Shown: positions 1 through 7,654, numbered from the stretch's first letter. The stretch: 10,643 bases of DNA from an uncultured Prevotellaceae bacterium (GCA_946624335.1 CAMOSA010000080.1:1-10643); one strand, 5' to 3'. Numbers and translations: made by a program. Notes: generated by a model from the letters alone, not told the origin.

Positions 1-1740
1 TTATTTAATGAATTCCTCAATCTGACGTTTGAAGTCGTAGTACTGTTCGCTCTTATAGACCGAGTAGTTCCACTGCTTGCACAGGTTGATGAGCTTGCGG
101 AAGAAGTCGGTGGCTTCGAGGAAGGTGTCGAACTGGAAGTCGCGTTCGCAGATGGTGGTGACCATGTTGAGAATCTCTTCCTGGCGCTCGAGCGGTGTCA
201 CGGCATCGACCTCGTCGAAGGCGTCCTGCTGGAGTATGACGTAGTCGATGACCTCAGACTTCCAGAACGTTACGTGGTAGTCTACGGGCACGCCGTCATC
301 ACCGAGGATGTTGATCTGCTCGGCAATTTCCTTACCGCGCTGCATGCGGGTCTTCAGGGCCAAAACCTTCGGGATCCACTCTTCGTTGATGTGCTCTTTG
401 ATGTAGGCAGCGAACTCGGGATATTCGAGGTACTTGGAGTAGGAGTCGATGGGGTTGACGGCGGGATAGCGCTTCTTGTCGGCGCGCTCCTGCTCCAGTC
501 CGTAGAAGCAGCGAGCCACCTTCTTGGTGCTCTCGGTGACGGGCTCCTTCAGGTTACCGCCGGCAGGCGACACCGTTCCGAGGAAGGTGATGGAGCCTGT
601 CTGGCCATTGTTCAGATAGACGTAGCCGGCACGACCGTAGAAGTTGGAAATCAAAGCGGAGAGGTCCATCGGGAAGGCATCGGGACCAGGCAGCTCTTCC
701 ATACGGTTGGACATCTCGCGCAGAGCCTGTGCCCAACGAGAGGTGGAGTCGGCCATGAGCAGGACACGCAGACCCATCGAGCGGTAGTACTCGGCCATGG
801 TCATAGCCGTGTAGACAGAAGCCTCACGGGCTGCCACAGGCATGTTAGAGGTATTGGCGATGATGATGGTGCGCTCCATCAGCTTGCGGCCGGTGTGGGG
901 GTCGTCGAGTTCGGGGAACTCGGTGAAGATTTCCACGACCTCGTTTGCGCGCTCACCGCAGGCGGCGATGATCACGATGTCGGCCTCGGCCTGCTTGGAG
1001 ATGGCGTGCTGCAGCACCGTCTTACCCGTACCGAAGGGACCGGGGATGAAGCCCGTACCGCCCTCGACGATGGGGTTGAAGGTGTCGATGGTGCGCACGC
1101 TGGTCTCAAGGAGCTTGAAGGGACGGGGCTTCTCACGGTAGTTGGTCATGGCGAACTTCACGGGCCAGTGCTGGATCATGTTGACGTCGAGGTCGGTGCC
1201 GTCCTCGAGGGTCAGCGTGGCGATGGTGTCGTCGACCTTGTACTTGCCAGCCTTGGCGATGCTCTTGACCGTAGCCGTGCCCTTCATCTGGAAGGGTGCC
1301 ATGATTTTCAGCGGCTGGTGGTTCTCCTCGACCTTGCCGAGCCAGTCGCTGGCGATGACTTTGTCGCCAGCCTTCACGATGGGCTCGAAGTCCCAGAGGC
1401 GTTCGCGGTCGAGCGGGTCGGTGTACTGTCCGCGCTTGAGGAATACGCCCTCCATCTTGTCGAGGTCGTTCTGCAGACCGTCGAAGTTCTTACTGAGCAT
1501 GCCTGGTGCGAGCTGCACTTCGAGCATGTGGCCTGTGAATTCGGCCGTGGCACCTACTTTCAGGCCGCGGGTGCTCTCGAATACCTGCACGTAGACGTCC
1601 TGTCCGATGACCTTGATGACCTCGCTCATGAGGCGGTCGCCACCCGTCATGATGTAGCAGATTTCGCCCTGCCTCACCGGTCCGTCCACGCGAAGCGTTA
1701 CCATGTTGGCGATAACGCCGCTAACTGTTCCTTTTGTCAT
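1..1740 (-). CDS. ntpA: V-type ATP synthase catalytic subunit A
   Basis: Catalytic subunit of the V1 head, which hydrolyses or makes ATP on the cytoplasmic side and drives rotation coupled to ion movement through the membrane ring. The 579-residue protein is full length for the family (about 580-590). Seen in order: N-terminal beta-barrel (about 1-70), the bulge domain special to A subunits (about 110-200), P-loop GPFGTGKT at 234-241, GER at 262-264 with E263 as the likely catalytic glutamate, Walker B region ending in ADSTSRWA at 330-337, and SPAGGNLKEP at 391-400, then the helical C-terminal domain. The P-loop has T where many bacterial V-type A subunits have C. It is third in a minus-strand operon after subunit E and the DUF2764 gene; the next subunits (B, D, I, K expected from related genomes) would lie left of the window. 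The start is the only sensible ATG and lies 173 bp after the DUF2764 stop. Also named atpA; the coupling ion cannot be told from this subunit. Confidence 0.97.
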   Translation of the reverse strand: MTKGTVSGVIANMVTLRVDGPVRQGEICYIMTGGDRLMSEVIKVIGQDVYVQVFESTRGLKVGATAEFTGHMLEVQLAPGMLSKNFDGLQNDLDKMEGVFLKRGQYTDPLDRERLWDFEPIVKAGDKVIASDWLGKVEENHQPLKIMAPFQMKGTATVKSIAKAGKYKVDDTIATLTLEDGTDLDVNMIQHWPVKFAMTNYREKPRPFKLLETSVRTIDTFNPIVEGGTGFIPGPFGTGKTVLQHAISKQAEADIVIIAACGERANEVVEIFTEFPELDDPHTGRKLMERTIIIANTSNMPVAAREASVYTAMTMAEYYRSMGLRVLLMADSTSRWAQALREMSNRMEELPGPDAFPMDLSALISNFYGRAGYVYLNNGQTGSITFLGTVSPAGGNLKEPVTESTKKVARCFYGLEQERADKKRYPAVNPIDSYSKYLEYPEFAAYIKEHINEEWIPKVLALKTRMQRGKEIAEQINILGDDGVPVDYHVTFWKSEVIDYVILQQDAFDEVDAVTPLERQEEILNMVTTICERDFQFDTFLEATDFFRKLINLCKQWNYSVYKSEQYYDFKRQIEEFIK

Positions 1741-1760
1741 AATTAATCAAACCCCGGATC

Positions 1761-1805
1761 CAACAGACCCACTCCCAACCCCTTCCATCGGGGAGGGGAG
1801 GCTGG
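1761..1805. repeat. C/G-rich hairpin repeat, copy A
   Basis: Begins with CAACAGACCCAC and contains an 8-bp stem, 1779-1786 with 1791-1798 (one G-U pair), around a 4-base loop. It shares the word CAGACCCAC and the overall hairpin layout with the copy at 7488-7541, and resembles the reverse complement of the copy at 10503-10538. It sits inside the V-ATPase operon, so it would be transcribed between the DUF2764 gene and subunit A. Confidence 0.6.
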
Positions 1806-1865
1806 CGCATTGTTAGGATTTATCGGGTCATTATTTATTATTTAATATATTGTCTCTTTGGTTGT

Positions 1866-1912
1866 CCACCCCACAAACTTCCCCCTTCCCAAAGAGGGGC
1901 ATGGGGTTGGCT
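1866..1912. repeat. C/G-rich hairpin repeat, copy B (opposite orientation to copy A)
   Basis: A degenerate copy containing a short hairpin (1882-1887 with 1894-1899, one G-U pair) and ending in GGGGTTGGCT, which is complementary to the CCAACCCC of copy A about 110 bases away. In the operon mRNA the two copies could pair with each other across an AT-rich stretch (about 1830-1855). It ends one base from the DUF2764 stop codon. Confidence 0.5.
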
Positions 1913-1913
1913 G

Positions 1914-2759
1914 TTATTTCCTTACAAATTCTTCGGGCACTTTAGCCTCTCTGCGCAGGTTCTCGATGATCTCAGTGAAGCGCTGTCGTCCCTGCTCCAC
2001 GTCGAGCAATGCCCAGCGCTCCAGCATCTCGGTGCGGGCGATATAGCTGAAGAGGGCGTTGATGTCGAAGGGCTCGAGAAACGTCTGCTCCTCCAGCCAG
2101 TTCCATCGGAGGGCATCGATCTGTCGCTCCTTCTCAACGGGGTCCTCTGTGTCGGCACATCGCATCAGGTCCTTGACGTAGTCGAATTCGGAGCTGAGGT
2201 CGAAGTCGTGGGCGTTGGCGTGCTCAAGGATTGTCTCTACCACTTCGCCGCCGCCCTGCACATAGTTGGAGATCTGCCATCCTTGCTTGCGGGCGATGAG
2301 TGCGGTGAGGATATTCTGTATGTCAAGATTCAGCTGATACCACCGCGACATCATTTTATTAGGTACGCTACGCGCGTATTGATAGTAGGCCAGCATGATG
2401 GCATCGCGTCCGAACCATCCGTCCTTGCCGCTGTTGTAGGCATATTCTCGTGCGAAGATGGACATGAAGGCGGGGTAGCGGTGAACGTTGAAGTTCAGCT
2501 CCCGGGCGCTACGCATGAGGTCCTCGTACTGTTCTCTGACGAGGTTGCCTCGCGGGTCGATCTCAGCATCAGGGTTGGCTAGCAGGCGCGCCAGATTCTC
2601 GCAGTCGAAGCGTAGGAAGTAGTAGTACAACAGCTTCTTGTCCGCGGGATCGATGACCTCCTCCAGCTCTTCTTTGAGCTGAAGGATGGAGCGCTTGGGC
2701 TTGGCATCGGCCAGCGAAACATCGGGGAGCCCTGCTATTAGACAATAGTAGTTTGCCAT
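1914..2759 (-). CDS. DUF2764 family protein of the V-type ATPase operon
   Basis: A 281-residue protein of unknown biochemical function, known from Bacteroidetes V-ATPase operons where it sits between subunits E and A, as here. The N-terminus ANYYCLIAGLPD at 2-13 is the recognisable family signature. No signal peptide or membrane segment is seen, so it is probably cytoplasmic. The protein is helical and charged. Three spaced motifs stand out: FDCENLARLL (51-60), LDIQNILTALIARKQGW (145-161) and PFDINALFSYIARTEMLERW (230-249). These recall the repeated D-x-x-N-L / R-A-K helices of the V-ATPase C subunit (AC39 or d), which caps the central stalk on the membrane ring. My inference is that it is a stalk or assembly component, perhaps a divergent C subunit. 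The ATG start follows an AT-rich leader without a clear Shine-Dalgarno, as is usual in this phylum. Confidence 0.9.
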   Translation of the reverse strand: MANYYCLIAGLPDVSLADAKPKRSILQLKEELEEVIDPADKKLLYYYFLRFDCENLARLLANPDAEIDPRGNLVREQYEDLMRSARELNFNVHRYPAFMSIFAREYAYNSGKDGWFGRDAIMLAYYQYARSVPNKMMSRWYQLNLDIQNILTALIARKQGWQISNYVQGGGEVVETILEHANAHDFDLSSEFDYVKDLMRCADTEDPVEKERQIDALRWNWLEEQTFLEPFDINALFSYIARTEMLERWALLDVEQGRQRFTEIIENLRREAKVPEEFVRK

Positions 2760-2765
2760 ATCTTG

Positions 2766-2802
2766 GATTTAATGATTTAATGATTCCTGATTTAATGATT
2801 TT
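2766..2802. repeat. AT-rich direct repeat in the leader of the DUF2764 gene
   Basis: The octamer GATTTAAT occurs at 2766-2773, 2774-2781 and 2789-2796, and each copy is followed by GATT. The spacer between subunit E and the DUF2764 gene (2760-2879) also holds a second tandem word, ATCCTTA(A/G), at 2863-2878, next to the subunit E stop codon. The AT-rich block forms the unstructured leader just upstream of the DUF2764 ATG, which may help translation. Confidence 0.6.
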
Positions 2803-2879
2803 GCTTTCTTGGCAAAGGGCGTTCCCTGTAGCGCGCCCGTTAGCTCAATCCTGCAATATAAAATCCTTAAATCCTTAGA

Positions 2880-3467
2880 CTAAAACAGCATGTCAATGAG
2901 TTGCGGGCGTAGGAAGTTCTTGAAGTAGCCTACGAGCTCGTCCTTGCCGAAGTCCACACGGTAGCTGCCGTCGGCCGGTTGTATGGTGAACAGGCACTGC
3001 TGCCCGTTTACCTTCTCGATCTTCACGCCTTTGTCGAGCAGCGCCTTTGCTTCTCGTGCGAAGTAGGTCTTGAGCTCCTCGGCCTTCTCTGTGCTGATGA
3101 CGATATCTCCTTGCTTGGCCCATTCCGTAGCCATCGCCAGTGTGAACTGTCCGAGGAAGTCCTTGTCGTCGGTGAGTTTCTTCACGCTCTGTGAGACGAC
3201 TTTGTCCGTGACGACGTTTGTGATCTCGCTCTTGAGGGCGTTGATGGCTTGACCCATATAAAGCTTCAGCTCGCTTTTCGTGTGCTGATCCAGTTCGTCG
3301 GCATCTTTCTTGGCCTTGGCAGCTATCGCTTCGGCCTGGGCTTTCGCGTCGGCAACGATTTTGGCAGCCTGCTGCTTAGCCTGCTCGATGATCTGGGCAG
3401 CCTCGGCCTGTCCTTTTTCCACACCTTCGCGACGAATCTTCTCTGTAAGTTCTTGAATTTTTTCCAT
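2880..3467 (-). CDS. ntpE: V-type ATP synthase subunit E
   Basis: Peripheral-stalk subunit that, with its partner helix, holds the V1 head still against the turning rotor. The 195-residue protein has a long charged coiled coil at about 1-65, rich in A, K, E and Q (for example QIIEQAKQQAAKIVADAKAQ), followed by a C-terminal globular domain (about 80-195), the standard E-subunit build and length. The frame stays open upstream to an ATG at 3662, but that start would lie upstream of the promoter at 3508-3538 and adds 65 residues with no coiled-coil character, so the ATG at 3467 (MEKIQELTEK) is chosen. It is the first gene of the operon and is followed after 120 bp by the DUF2764 gene. Also named atpE. 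Confidence 0.93.
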   Translation of the reverse strand: MEKIQELTEKIRREGVEKGQAEAAQIIEQAKQQAAKIVADAKAQAEAIAAKAKKDADELDQHTKSELKLYMGQAINALKSEITNVVTDKVVSQSVKKLTDDKDFLGQFTLAMATEWAKQGDIVISTEKAEELKTYFAREAKALLDKGVKIEKVNGQQCLFTIQPADGSYRVDFGKDELVGYFKNFLRPQLIDMLF

Positions 3468-3507
3468 AATAGGGGTCTGTTTAAGATGTATTTCCTTAAT
3501 TTGCGCG

Positions 3508-3538
3508 CAAAAGTAATCATTATTTACGGTATAACAAA
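3508..3538 (-). promoter_or_regulatory. Promoter of the V-type ATPase operon (Bacteroidetes consensus)
   Basis: Read on the minus strand, TTTG (3535-3538), a 19-bp spacer and TACTTTTG (3508-3515) match the Bacteroidetes primary-sigma consensus TTTG / TAnnTTTG with its known 17-23 bp spacing. Transcription should start near 3502, giving a leader of roughly 35 bases before the subunit E ATG at 3467. Confidence 0.8.
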
Positions 3539-3727
3539 ACTTTACGGCAAAAGTTTCGCTAAATACATGAAAACTTATGTGTTTTTGGGTGTCAGGTCTA
3601 TTCGTCGTGAGCCTAAATCCCGTTGATGATGTATCTGTAGAGGCCTCTTCGCTCTTCTTCATGTGTGAAAGGATGAGCTAAAAACCAAAAATATGTTGTT
3701 TTGTAGCGTCGTTTGAGAAATAATATA

Positions 3728-3735
3728 TACCTTTG
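3728..3735 (+). promoter_or_regulatory. -7 element of the dapB promoter
   Basis: TACCTTTG matches TAnnTTTG exactly. The nearest usable -33 word is TTG at 3701-3703, 24 bp upstream and slightly beyond the usual range, so that half is weak. Transcription should start near 3740, about 24 bases before the dapB ATG. This excludes the in-frame ATG at 3713 as the real start. Confidence 0.7.
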
Positions 3736-3763
3736 CGCCGAATTTACAAAATACCATTCGGTT

Positions 3764-4540
3764 ATGAAGATAGCATTGATAGGTTATGGTAAGATGGGGC
3801 GTATGATCGAGCAAGTGGCCCTCAGCAGGGGGCACGAGGTGGTCTGTCGCATCGATGTGGATAATCAGGACGCCTTCGAGAGCGAGGCTTTTCGCGGTGC
3901 TGACGTGGCTATTGAGTTCACGGCTCCGACCGCCGCTTACGATAATGTCAGGCGTGCGTTTGCAGCCGGCGTCAAGGTCGTCTCGGGCAGTACGGGCTGG
4001 TATGCCGGGCATGAGGCCGAGATGCGTCGCTGCTGCACGGAAGAGGGTAAGACGTTGTTCTGGGCCTCAAATTTCTCGGTCGGCGTAGCGCTCTTCGGCG
4101 CTCTCAACAAGTTCTTGGCGCGCCTCATGAACGGTTTCCCCGAATATGATGCACGCATGAGGGAGGTTCACCATGTGCACAAGTTGGATCACCCCAGCGG
4201 CACGGCCATCACGCTGGCAGAGCAGCTCATCGGTGAGTCGACGCGTAAGTCAAAGTGGACCACGGGCACGATGACGGCACCCGATGGCACACAGACCGTC
4301 GAACATACACCGGCGGCTGACGAGGTGGCCATCGACTGCGTTCGCTCTGGCGAGGTGCCAGGCATTCACTCTATCACGTGGGACAGCGAAGCCGACAGCA
4401 TCACTATCACTCATGATGCCCATTCGCGTAAGGGCTTTGCCCTCGGTGCCGTGCTGGCGGCGGAGTTCACCGCCACCCACACGGGTCTCCTGGGCATGGA
4501 CCAGATGATGGCCGTCTGGGAAGCTGACATAGAGAAATAA
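3764..4540 (+). CDS. dapB: 4-hydroxy-tetrahydrodipicolinate reductase
   Basis: Cytoplasmic NAD(P)H-dependent reductase of the diaminopimelate/lysine pathway, which supplies peptidoglycan cross-link precursors. The 258-residue protein starts MKIALIGYGKMG with the nucleotide-binding GxGxxG at 7-12. The substrate-binding and catalytic segment HHVHKLDHPSGTA spans 136-148; H136 and K140 correspond to the catalytic His159/Lys163 pair of the E. coli enzyme. SNFSVGVALF at 102-111 is also typical. The frame stays open to an ATG at 3713, but the -7 element lies between that and 3764, and 3764 gives the conserved N-terminus. lepB follows after 73 bp on the same strand with no visible terminator, so the two are probably cotranscribed. 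Confidence 0.97.
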   Translation: MKIALIGYGKMGRMIEQVALSRGHEVVCRIDVDNQDAFESEAFRGADVAIEFTAPTAAYDNVRRAFAAGVKVVSGSTGWYAGHEAEMRRCCTEEGKTLFWASNFSVGVALFGALNKFLARLMNGFPEYDARMREVHHVHKLDHPSGTAITLAEQLIGESTRKSKWTTGTMTAPDGTQTVEHTPAADEVAIDCVRSGEVPGIHSITWDSEADSITITHDAHSRKGFALGAVLAAEFTATHTGLLGMDQMMAVWEADIEK

Positions 4541-4613
4541 GTCATTCAACACAATAAGTTTTTTGCTCCGCTGGCGGCGTATCGTTACGTGCCAGTCAGA
4601 TAGATGAAAGGCA

Positions 4614-6071
4614 ATGGAAAAAAGTGAAAAGAAAGAGATAACCTGGAAGAACTGGGCCAGGATGCTGGTCGTCGCAGGCCTGTTTGTGTGGTTCGTGGTG
4701 TGGGCCGATGCCTTGTGGGCACTCGTGCTGCTGCCTCTGATCTTCGATGCATATATCACGAAGAAGATACCATGGACATGGTGGAAGGAGCTGGAGAATC
4801 CAGTGACACGCACCATCATGTCGTGGGTCGATGCCATCGTCTTCGCGCTGGTGGCCGTGTATTTCGTGAACATCTATTTCTTCCAGAACTACACCATCCC
4901 GTCGTCGTCGCTCGAGAAGAGCCTGCTCGTGGGCGACTACCTGTTTGTCTCGAAGATGTCCTACGGCCCCCGTGCGCCGATGACGCCGCTGTCGCTGCCG
5001 CTGGTGCAGCACACGCTGCCCAACGGCATGAAGAGCTACAGCGAGTTGATCCGTTGGCCGTACAAGCGTGTGGCGCCCAAGCCTGTGGCGCTGAACGATA
5101 TCGTTGTCTTCAACTACCCGTCGGGCGACACGGTGGTGTCTAACCCCCTCTATCAGGCTGCGGACTTTTATGCCCTCTGCTACGGCTACGGTCAGCAGAT
5201 TGTACGTCAGCAGGCCGGGGCGCTGCCCGTCTTGGACAGCCTCTCGGACTATCAGCGGCGCCAGGTCTACGATGCATACTATAGCCTGGGACGTCAATAC
5301 GTGGATGCCAATCCGCGTGAGTTCGGCGAGGTGATGTCGAGGCCTGTCGACCGGAGGGAGAACTATGTGAAGCGATGTGTCGGGCTGCCAGGGCAGACGC
5401 TGGAGATACGTGACCGCATCATCTATCTCGACGGTCAGCCCAACAAGGAACCAGACAACGTGCAATACACCTATCATGTCTATCTGAAGGACGGGCGCCG
5501 CGACCTGCCGGAGCAAGTGGCCCATGATCTCCGACTCAGCAGCGACGACCTGCGCGACCTGCATCAGACTGGCGTGATGCCTCTGACGGCGGCGGTGCGC
5601 GACACACTGCTGACGATGACCGACATCGTCGAGCGCATAGAGATCGACACGACGGCGATGACGGGCGACTTGTACCCGCTGAACGGCAACTACGGCTGGA
5701 CGCGTGACAACTACGGCCCCGTATGGATCCCGAAACGTGGTGAGACGGTGGAGCTGACGTTGGAGAACCTCCCCGTCTACGAACGTCCCATCCGTGTCTA
5801 TGAGGGCAATCGTCTCGAAATCGAGCCGGACGGGACGATACTCATCAACGGCGAGGCCGCAACGAGCTACACGTTCAAGATGGACTACTACTGGATGATG
5901 GGCGACAACCGCCACTGTTCTGCCGACTCGCGCTTCTGGGGCTTCGTTCCTGAGGATCATGTCGTTGGCAAACCCATCATGATCTGGCTCTCCATGGACA
6001 AAGACCGCTCGTGGTTCGACGGACATATTCGGTGGAATCGCCTTTTCCGTTGGGTGGAAGGGTATAATTAA
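4614..6071 (+). CDS. lepB: Signal peptidase I, long Bacteroidetes type
   Basis: Membrane-bound serine protease that removes signal peptides from exported proteins. Hydrophobic segments at about 16-45 and 72-90 anchor it, and the catalytic domain follows on the periplasmic side. The conserved boxes are present: IPSSSLEKSL at 95-104 with Ser99 as the nucleophile, YVKRCVGLPGQ at 251-261 with Lys253 as the general base, and GDNRHCSADSRFWG at 430-443. At 485 residues it is far longer than E. coli LepB (324), with extra sequence between the Ser and Lys boxes (about 115-245) and between the Lys box and the GDNR box (about 265-400); length near 490 is usual for Bacteroidetes homologues. It is translated from dapB readthrough or an unseen promoter. 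The stop codon abuts an AT-rich repeat block. Confidence 0.95.
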   Translation: MEKSEKKEITWKNWARMLVVAGLFVWFVVWADALWALVLLPLIFDAYITKKIPWTWWKELENPVTRTIMSWVDAIVFALVAVYFVNIYFFQNYTIPSSSLEKSLLVGDYLFVSKMSYGPRAPMTPLSLPLVQHTLPNGMKSYSELIRWPYKRVAPKPVALNDIVVFNYPSGDTVVSNPLYQAADFYALCYGYGQQIVRQQAGALPVLDSLSDYQRRQVYDAYYSLGRQYVDANPREFGEVMSRPVDRRENYVKRCVGLPGQTLEIRDRIIYLDGQPNKEPDNVQYTYHVYLKDGRRDLPEQVAHDLRLSSDDLRDLHQTGVMPLTAAVRDTLLTMTDIVERIEIDTTAMTGDLYPLNGNYGWTRDNYGPVWIPKRGETVELTLENLPVYERPIRVYEGNRLEIEPDGTILINGEAATSYTFKMDYYWMMGDNRHCSADSRFWGFVPEDHVVGKPIMIWLSMDKDRSWFDGHIRWNRLFRWVEGYN

Positions 6072-6206
6072 TAATTGACAATTGACAATTGATAATTGAT
6101 AATTGGCTGCCGCGGGATGCGATGCGCAGCCAATTGTCAATTATGAATAGACGAAGCGTTATGAATTATGAATTGTCAATTATGAATAGACGAAGCATTA
6201 TGAATG
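6069..6206. repeat. AT-rich composite repeat: large inverted repeat plus 35-bp direct repeat
   Basis: Starts at the lepB stop codon with alternating ATTGACA and ATTGATA units. The arms 6092-6110 and 6126-6144 are 19-base inverted repeats with one mismatch around a 15-base GC-rich loop (6111-6125). Overlapping the right arm are two 35-base direct repeats, 6132-6166 and 6171-6205, that differ at one position (AAGCG versus AAGCA). No reading frame or transposase is present. It may be a non-autonomous miniature element or a lineage-specific intergenic repeat; the hairpin could also shape the lepB 3' end. Confidence 0.75.
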
Positions 6207-6292
6207 AATAAAGCTCCGTAAGGTTTTTTAACGTTATGGCTTATATTTCGCTAAAAAAAGAGAGCCCGCGCACGCGTTCCATAAAAAAATGT

Positions 6293-6300
6293 TATCTTTG
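6293..6300 (+). promoter_or_regulatory. -7 element of the GNAT gene promoter
   Basis: TATCTTTG matches TAnnTTTG exactly and lies 35 bp before the ATG at 6336, giving a predicted leader of about 30 bases. No TTTG or TTG is seen at the expected -33 distance, where the sequence is GC-rich. The AT-rich repeat block lies just upstream, so the gene is probably its own transcription unit. Confidence 0.65.
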
Positions 6301-6335
6301 CCGCGAAATATGTACATGCAAAAGCCAAAAAGCTC

Positions 6336-7487
6336 ATGATAACGATTCGTTCTGTTAAGGGGCGCCGCGACTTGCGGGCCTTCATTCGTTTCAATTATCA
6401 CCTGTATAAGGGTAACCCGTATGCAGTGCCTGATTTCTTGGAGGATATGCTCGACACGTTTGACCGCCGAAAGAACGCGGCCTTTGAGTTCTGCGAAGCC
6501 GAGCTCTTCCTGGCCTATGACGGCAAGAAGATCGTAGGCCGCGTGGCTGCCATCATCAACCACAAAGCCAATAAGACATGGGGCAACCGCAATGTGCGAT
6601 TCGGATACATCGATTTCATCGACGATATCGAGGTGGCTCGCGCGCTGCTCGACACGGTAGAGCAGTGGGGACGTGAGCGTGGGATGAACAAGATCGTCGG
6701 GCCGTTGGGCTTCACTGACATGGATCCCGAGGGTATGCTCATCGACGGCTTCGATCAGCTCTCGACGATGAGTACGATATACAACTATCCCTACTATCCG
6801 AAGCTCTTGGAACAGCTGGGCTATGAGAAGGAGATCGACTGGGTGGAGCGCAAAGTGACAGTGCCAACGACGGAAGCTCAGGCCGACTCGGCCAAATATA
6901 TCCGCGTGGCTGAGCTGAGCCGTAAACGCTACAACCTGCATATGCGCCACTTCCGCAGTCACAAGGAGATTCTTGCCGAACAGGGTGGACAGTACGTGCA
7001 GAAGGTCTTCGGCGTGATCAACAAGGCGTATGCTGATCTCTACGGATACTCAGAGATGAACGAGCGGCAGATCCTGCAGTATGCCAATACGTATCTGCAG
7101 TTTCTTGACATGCGCCTGCTGGCCATCGTGGAGAACGAGGAAAACGAGCCCATAGCCATGGGCGTCGGCATAGGCTCGCTGTCCCATGCCCTGCAGAAAG
7201 CCCACGGCAAACTGTTCCCCTTCGGCTGGTGGCATCTGGCCAAGGCTATCTATTTCAAGCCGGCGCCAGTGCTTGACCTGTTGCTCGTGGGTGTACTGCC
7301 TGAGTATCAGAACAAAGGCGTCAATGCCCTGCTCTTTGCCGAGATCATCCCCGTGGCTCAGAAGTTAGGGTTCGTGTGGGCCGAGACCCATCCGCAGCTC
7401 GAGAATAATGAGAAGAGCCAGGGGCAGTGGGCCCACCTCGACTGCGTCATCCACAAGCGTCGCCGCTGCTTCCAGAAAGCATTGTAG
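6336..7487 (+). CDS. GNAT-fold acetyltransferase-like protein, YghO type
   Basis: A 383-residue cytoplasmic protein resembling the poorly characterised YghO-like family (about 380-390 residues). The C-terminal part carries a GNAT-like acetyl-CoA loop: LLLVGVLPEYQNKGVNALLF at 315-334, with Q325-x-x-G328 in place of the usual Q/R-x-x-G-x-G/A. The N-terminal half (FIRFNYHLYKGNPYAVPD at 16-33, IVGPLGFTDMDPEGMLIDGF at about 120-140) is the conserved part of the family and may be a second, degenerate GNAT-like lobe. The acceptor substrate is unknown. It has its own -7 element and its stop codon abuts a C/G-rich hairpin repeat. Membership of the superfamily is fairly firm; acetyltransferase activity itself is inferred. 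Confidence 0.85.
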   Translation: MITIRSVKGRRDLRAFIRFNYHLYKGNPYAVPDFLEDMLDTFDRRKNAAFEFCEAELFLAYDGKKIVGRVAAIINHKANKTWGNRNVRFGYIDFIDDIEVARALLDTVEQWGRERGMNKIVGPLGFTDMDPEGMLIDGFDQLSTMSTIYNYPYYPKLLEQLGYEKEIDWVERKVTVPTTEAQADSAKYIRVAELSRKRYNLHMRHFRSHKEILAEQGGQYVQKVFGVINKAYADLYGYSEMNERQILQYANTYLQFLDMRLLAIVENEENEPIAMGVGIGSLSHALQKAHGKLFPFGWWHLAKAIYFKPAPVLDLLLVGVLPEYQNKGVNALLFAEIIPVAQKLGFVWAETHPQLENNEKSQGQWAHLDCVIHKRRRCFQKAL

Positions 7488-7541
7488 ACCCAGCAGACCC
7501 ACCCCCGCCCCCTCCCGTGATGGAGGGGGGGATGGAGGGGA
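7488..7541. repeat. C/G-rich hairpin repeat, copy C
   Basis: Directly follows the TAG stop of the GNAT gene. It shares CAGACCCAC (7494-7502) with copy A (1764-1772) and has the best hairpin of the family: 7508-7515 with 7522-7529, a perfect 8-bp C/G stem around a 6-base loop. No T-run follows, so on its own it is not a classical intrinsic terminator. Confidence 0.65.
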
Positions 7542-7575
7542 GAACAAGAGGACAGGCAAAGCCCCATCACCTGTT

Positions 7576-7591
7576 CCTCCCGCAAGGGAGG
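7576..7591. repeat. Short palindrome with GCAA tetraloop
   Basis: CCTCCC GCAA GGGAGG forms a perfect 6-bp stem closed by a GNRA tetraloop. It resembles the CCCCGNAAGGGG elements at 7658-7692 and 10358-10380. It may help end the GNAT transcript together with the T-rich tract at 7608-7646, but the T-run begins about 17 bases after the stem, too far for a standard terminator. Confidence 0.5.
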
Positions 7592-7654
7592 ATCAAGAGG
7601 ACATGCAATTTTTACTTTTCAATTCATTTTTATTTTTTTTCTCTTTTGATTTTA

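Noticed and set aside
274..1746. Plus-strand open frame of 490 codons antisense to subunit A.
   Set aside because: It is a shadow of a GC-rich conserved gene; the product (VDVLFDVGSELG and similar) has no recognisable domain.
3468..3662. 65-codon upstream extension of subunit E.
   Set aside because: It runs through and beyond the consensus promoter and has no similarity to the subunit E coiled coil.
4596..6140. Minus-strand open frame of 514 codons antisense to lepB.
   Set aside because: The product is H/R/V-rich low-complexity sequence typical of an antisense frame, and lepB on the other strand has all its catalytic motifs.
7613..7620. TACTTTTC as a parE -7 promoter element.
   Set aside because: It differs from TAnnTTTG at the conserved final G and has no convincing -33 partner.
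7576..7646. GCAA palindrome plus T-rich tract as a terminator of the GNAT gene.
   Set aside because: The T-run is about 17 bases from the stem and is interrupted, so it is listed only as a repeat.
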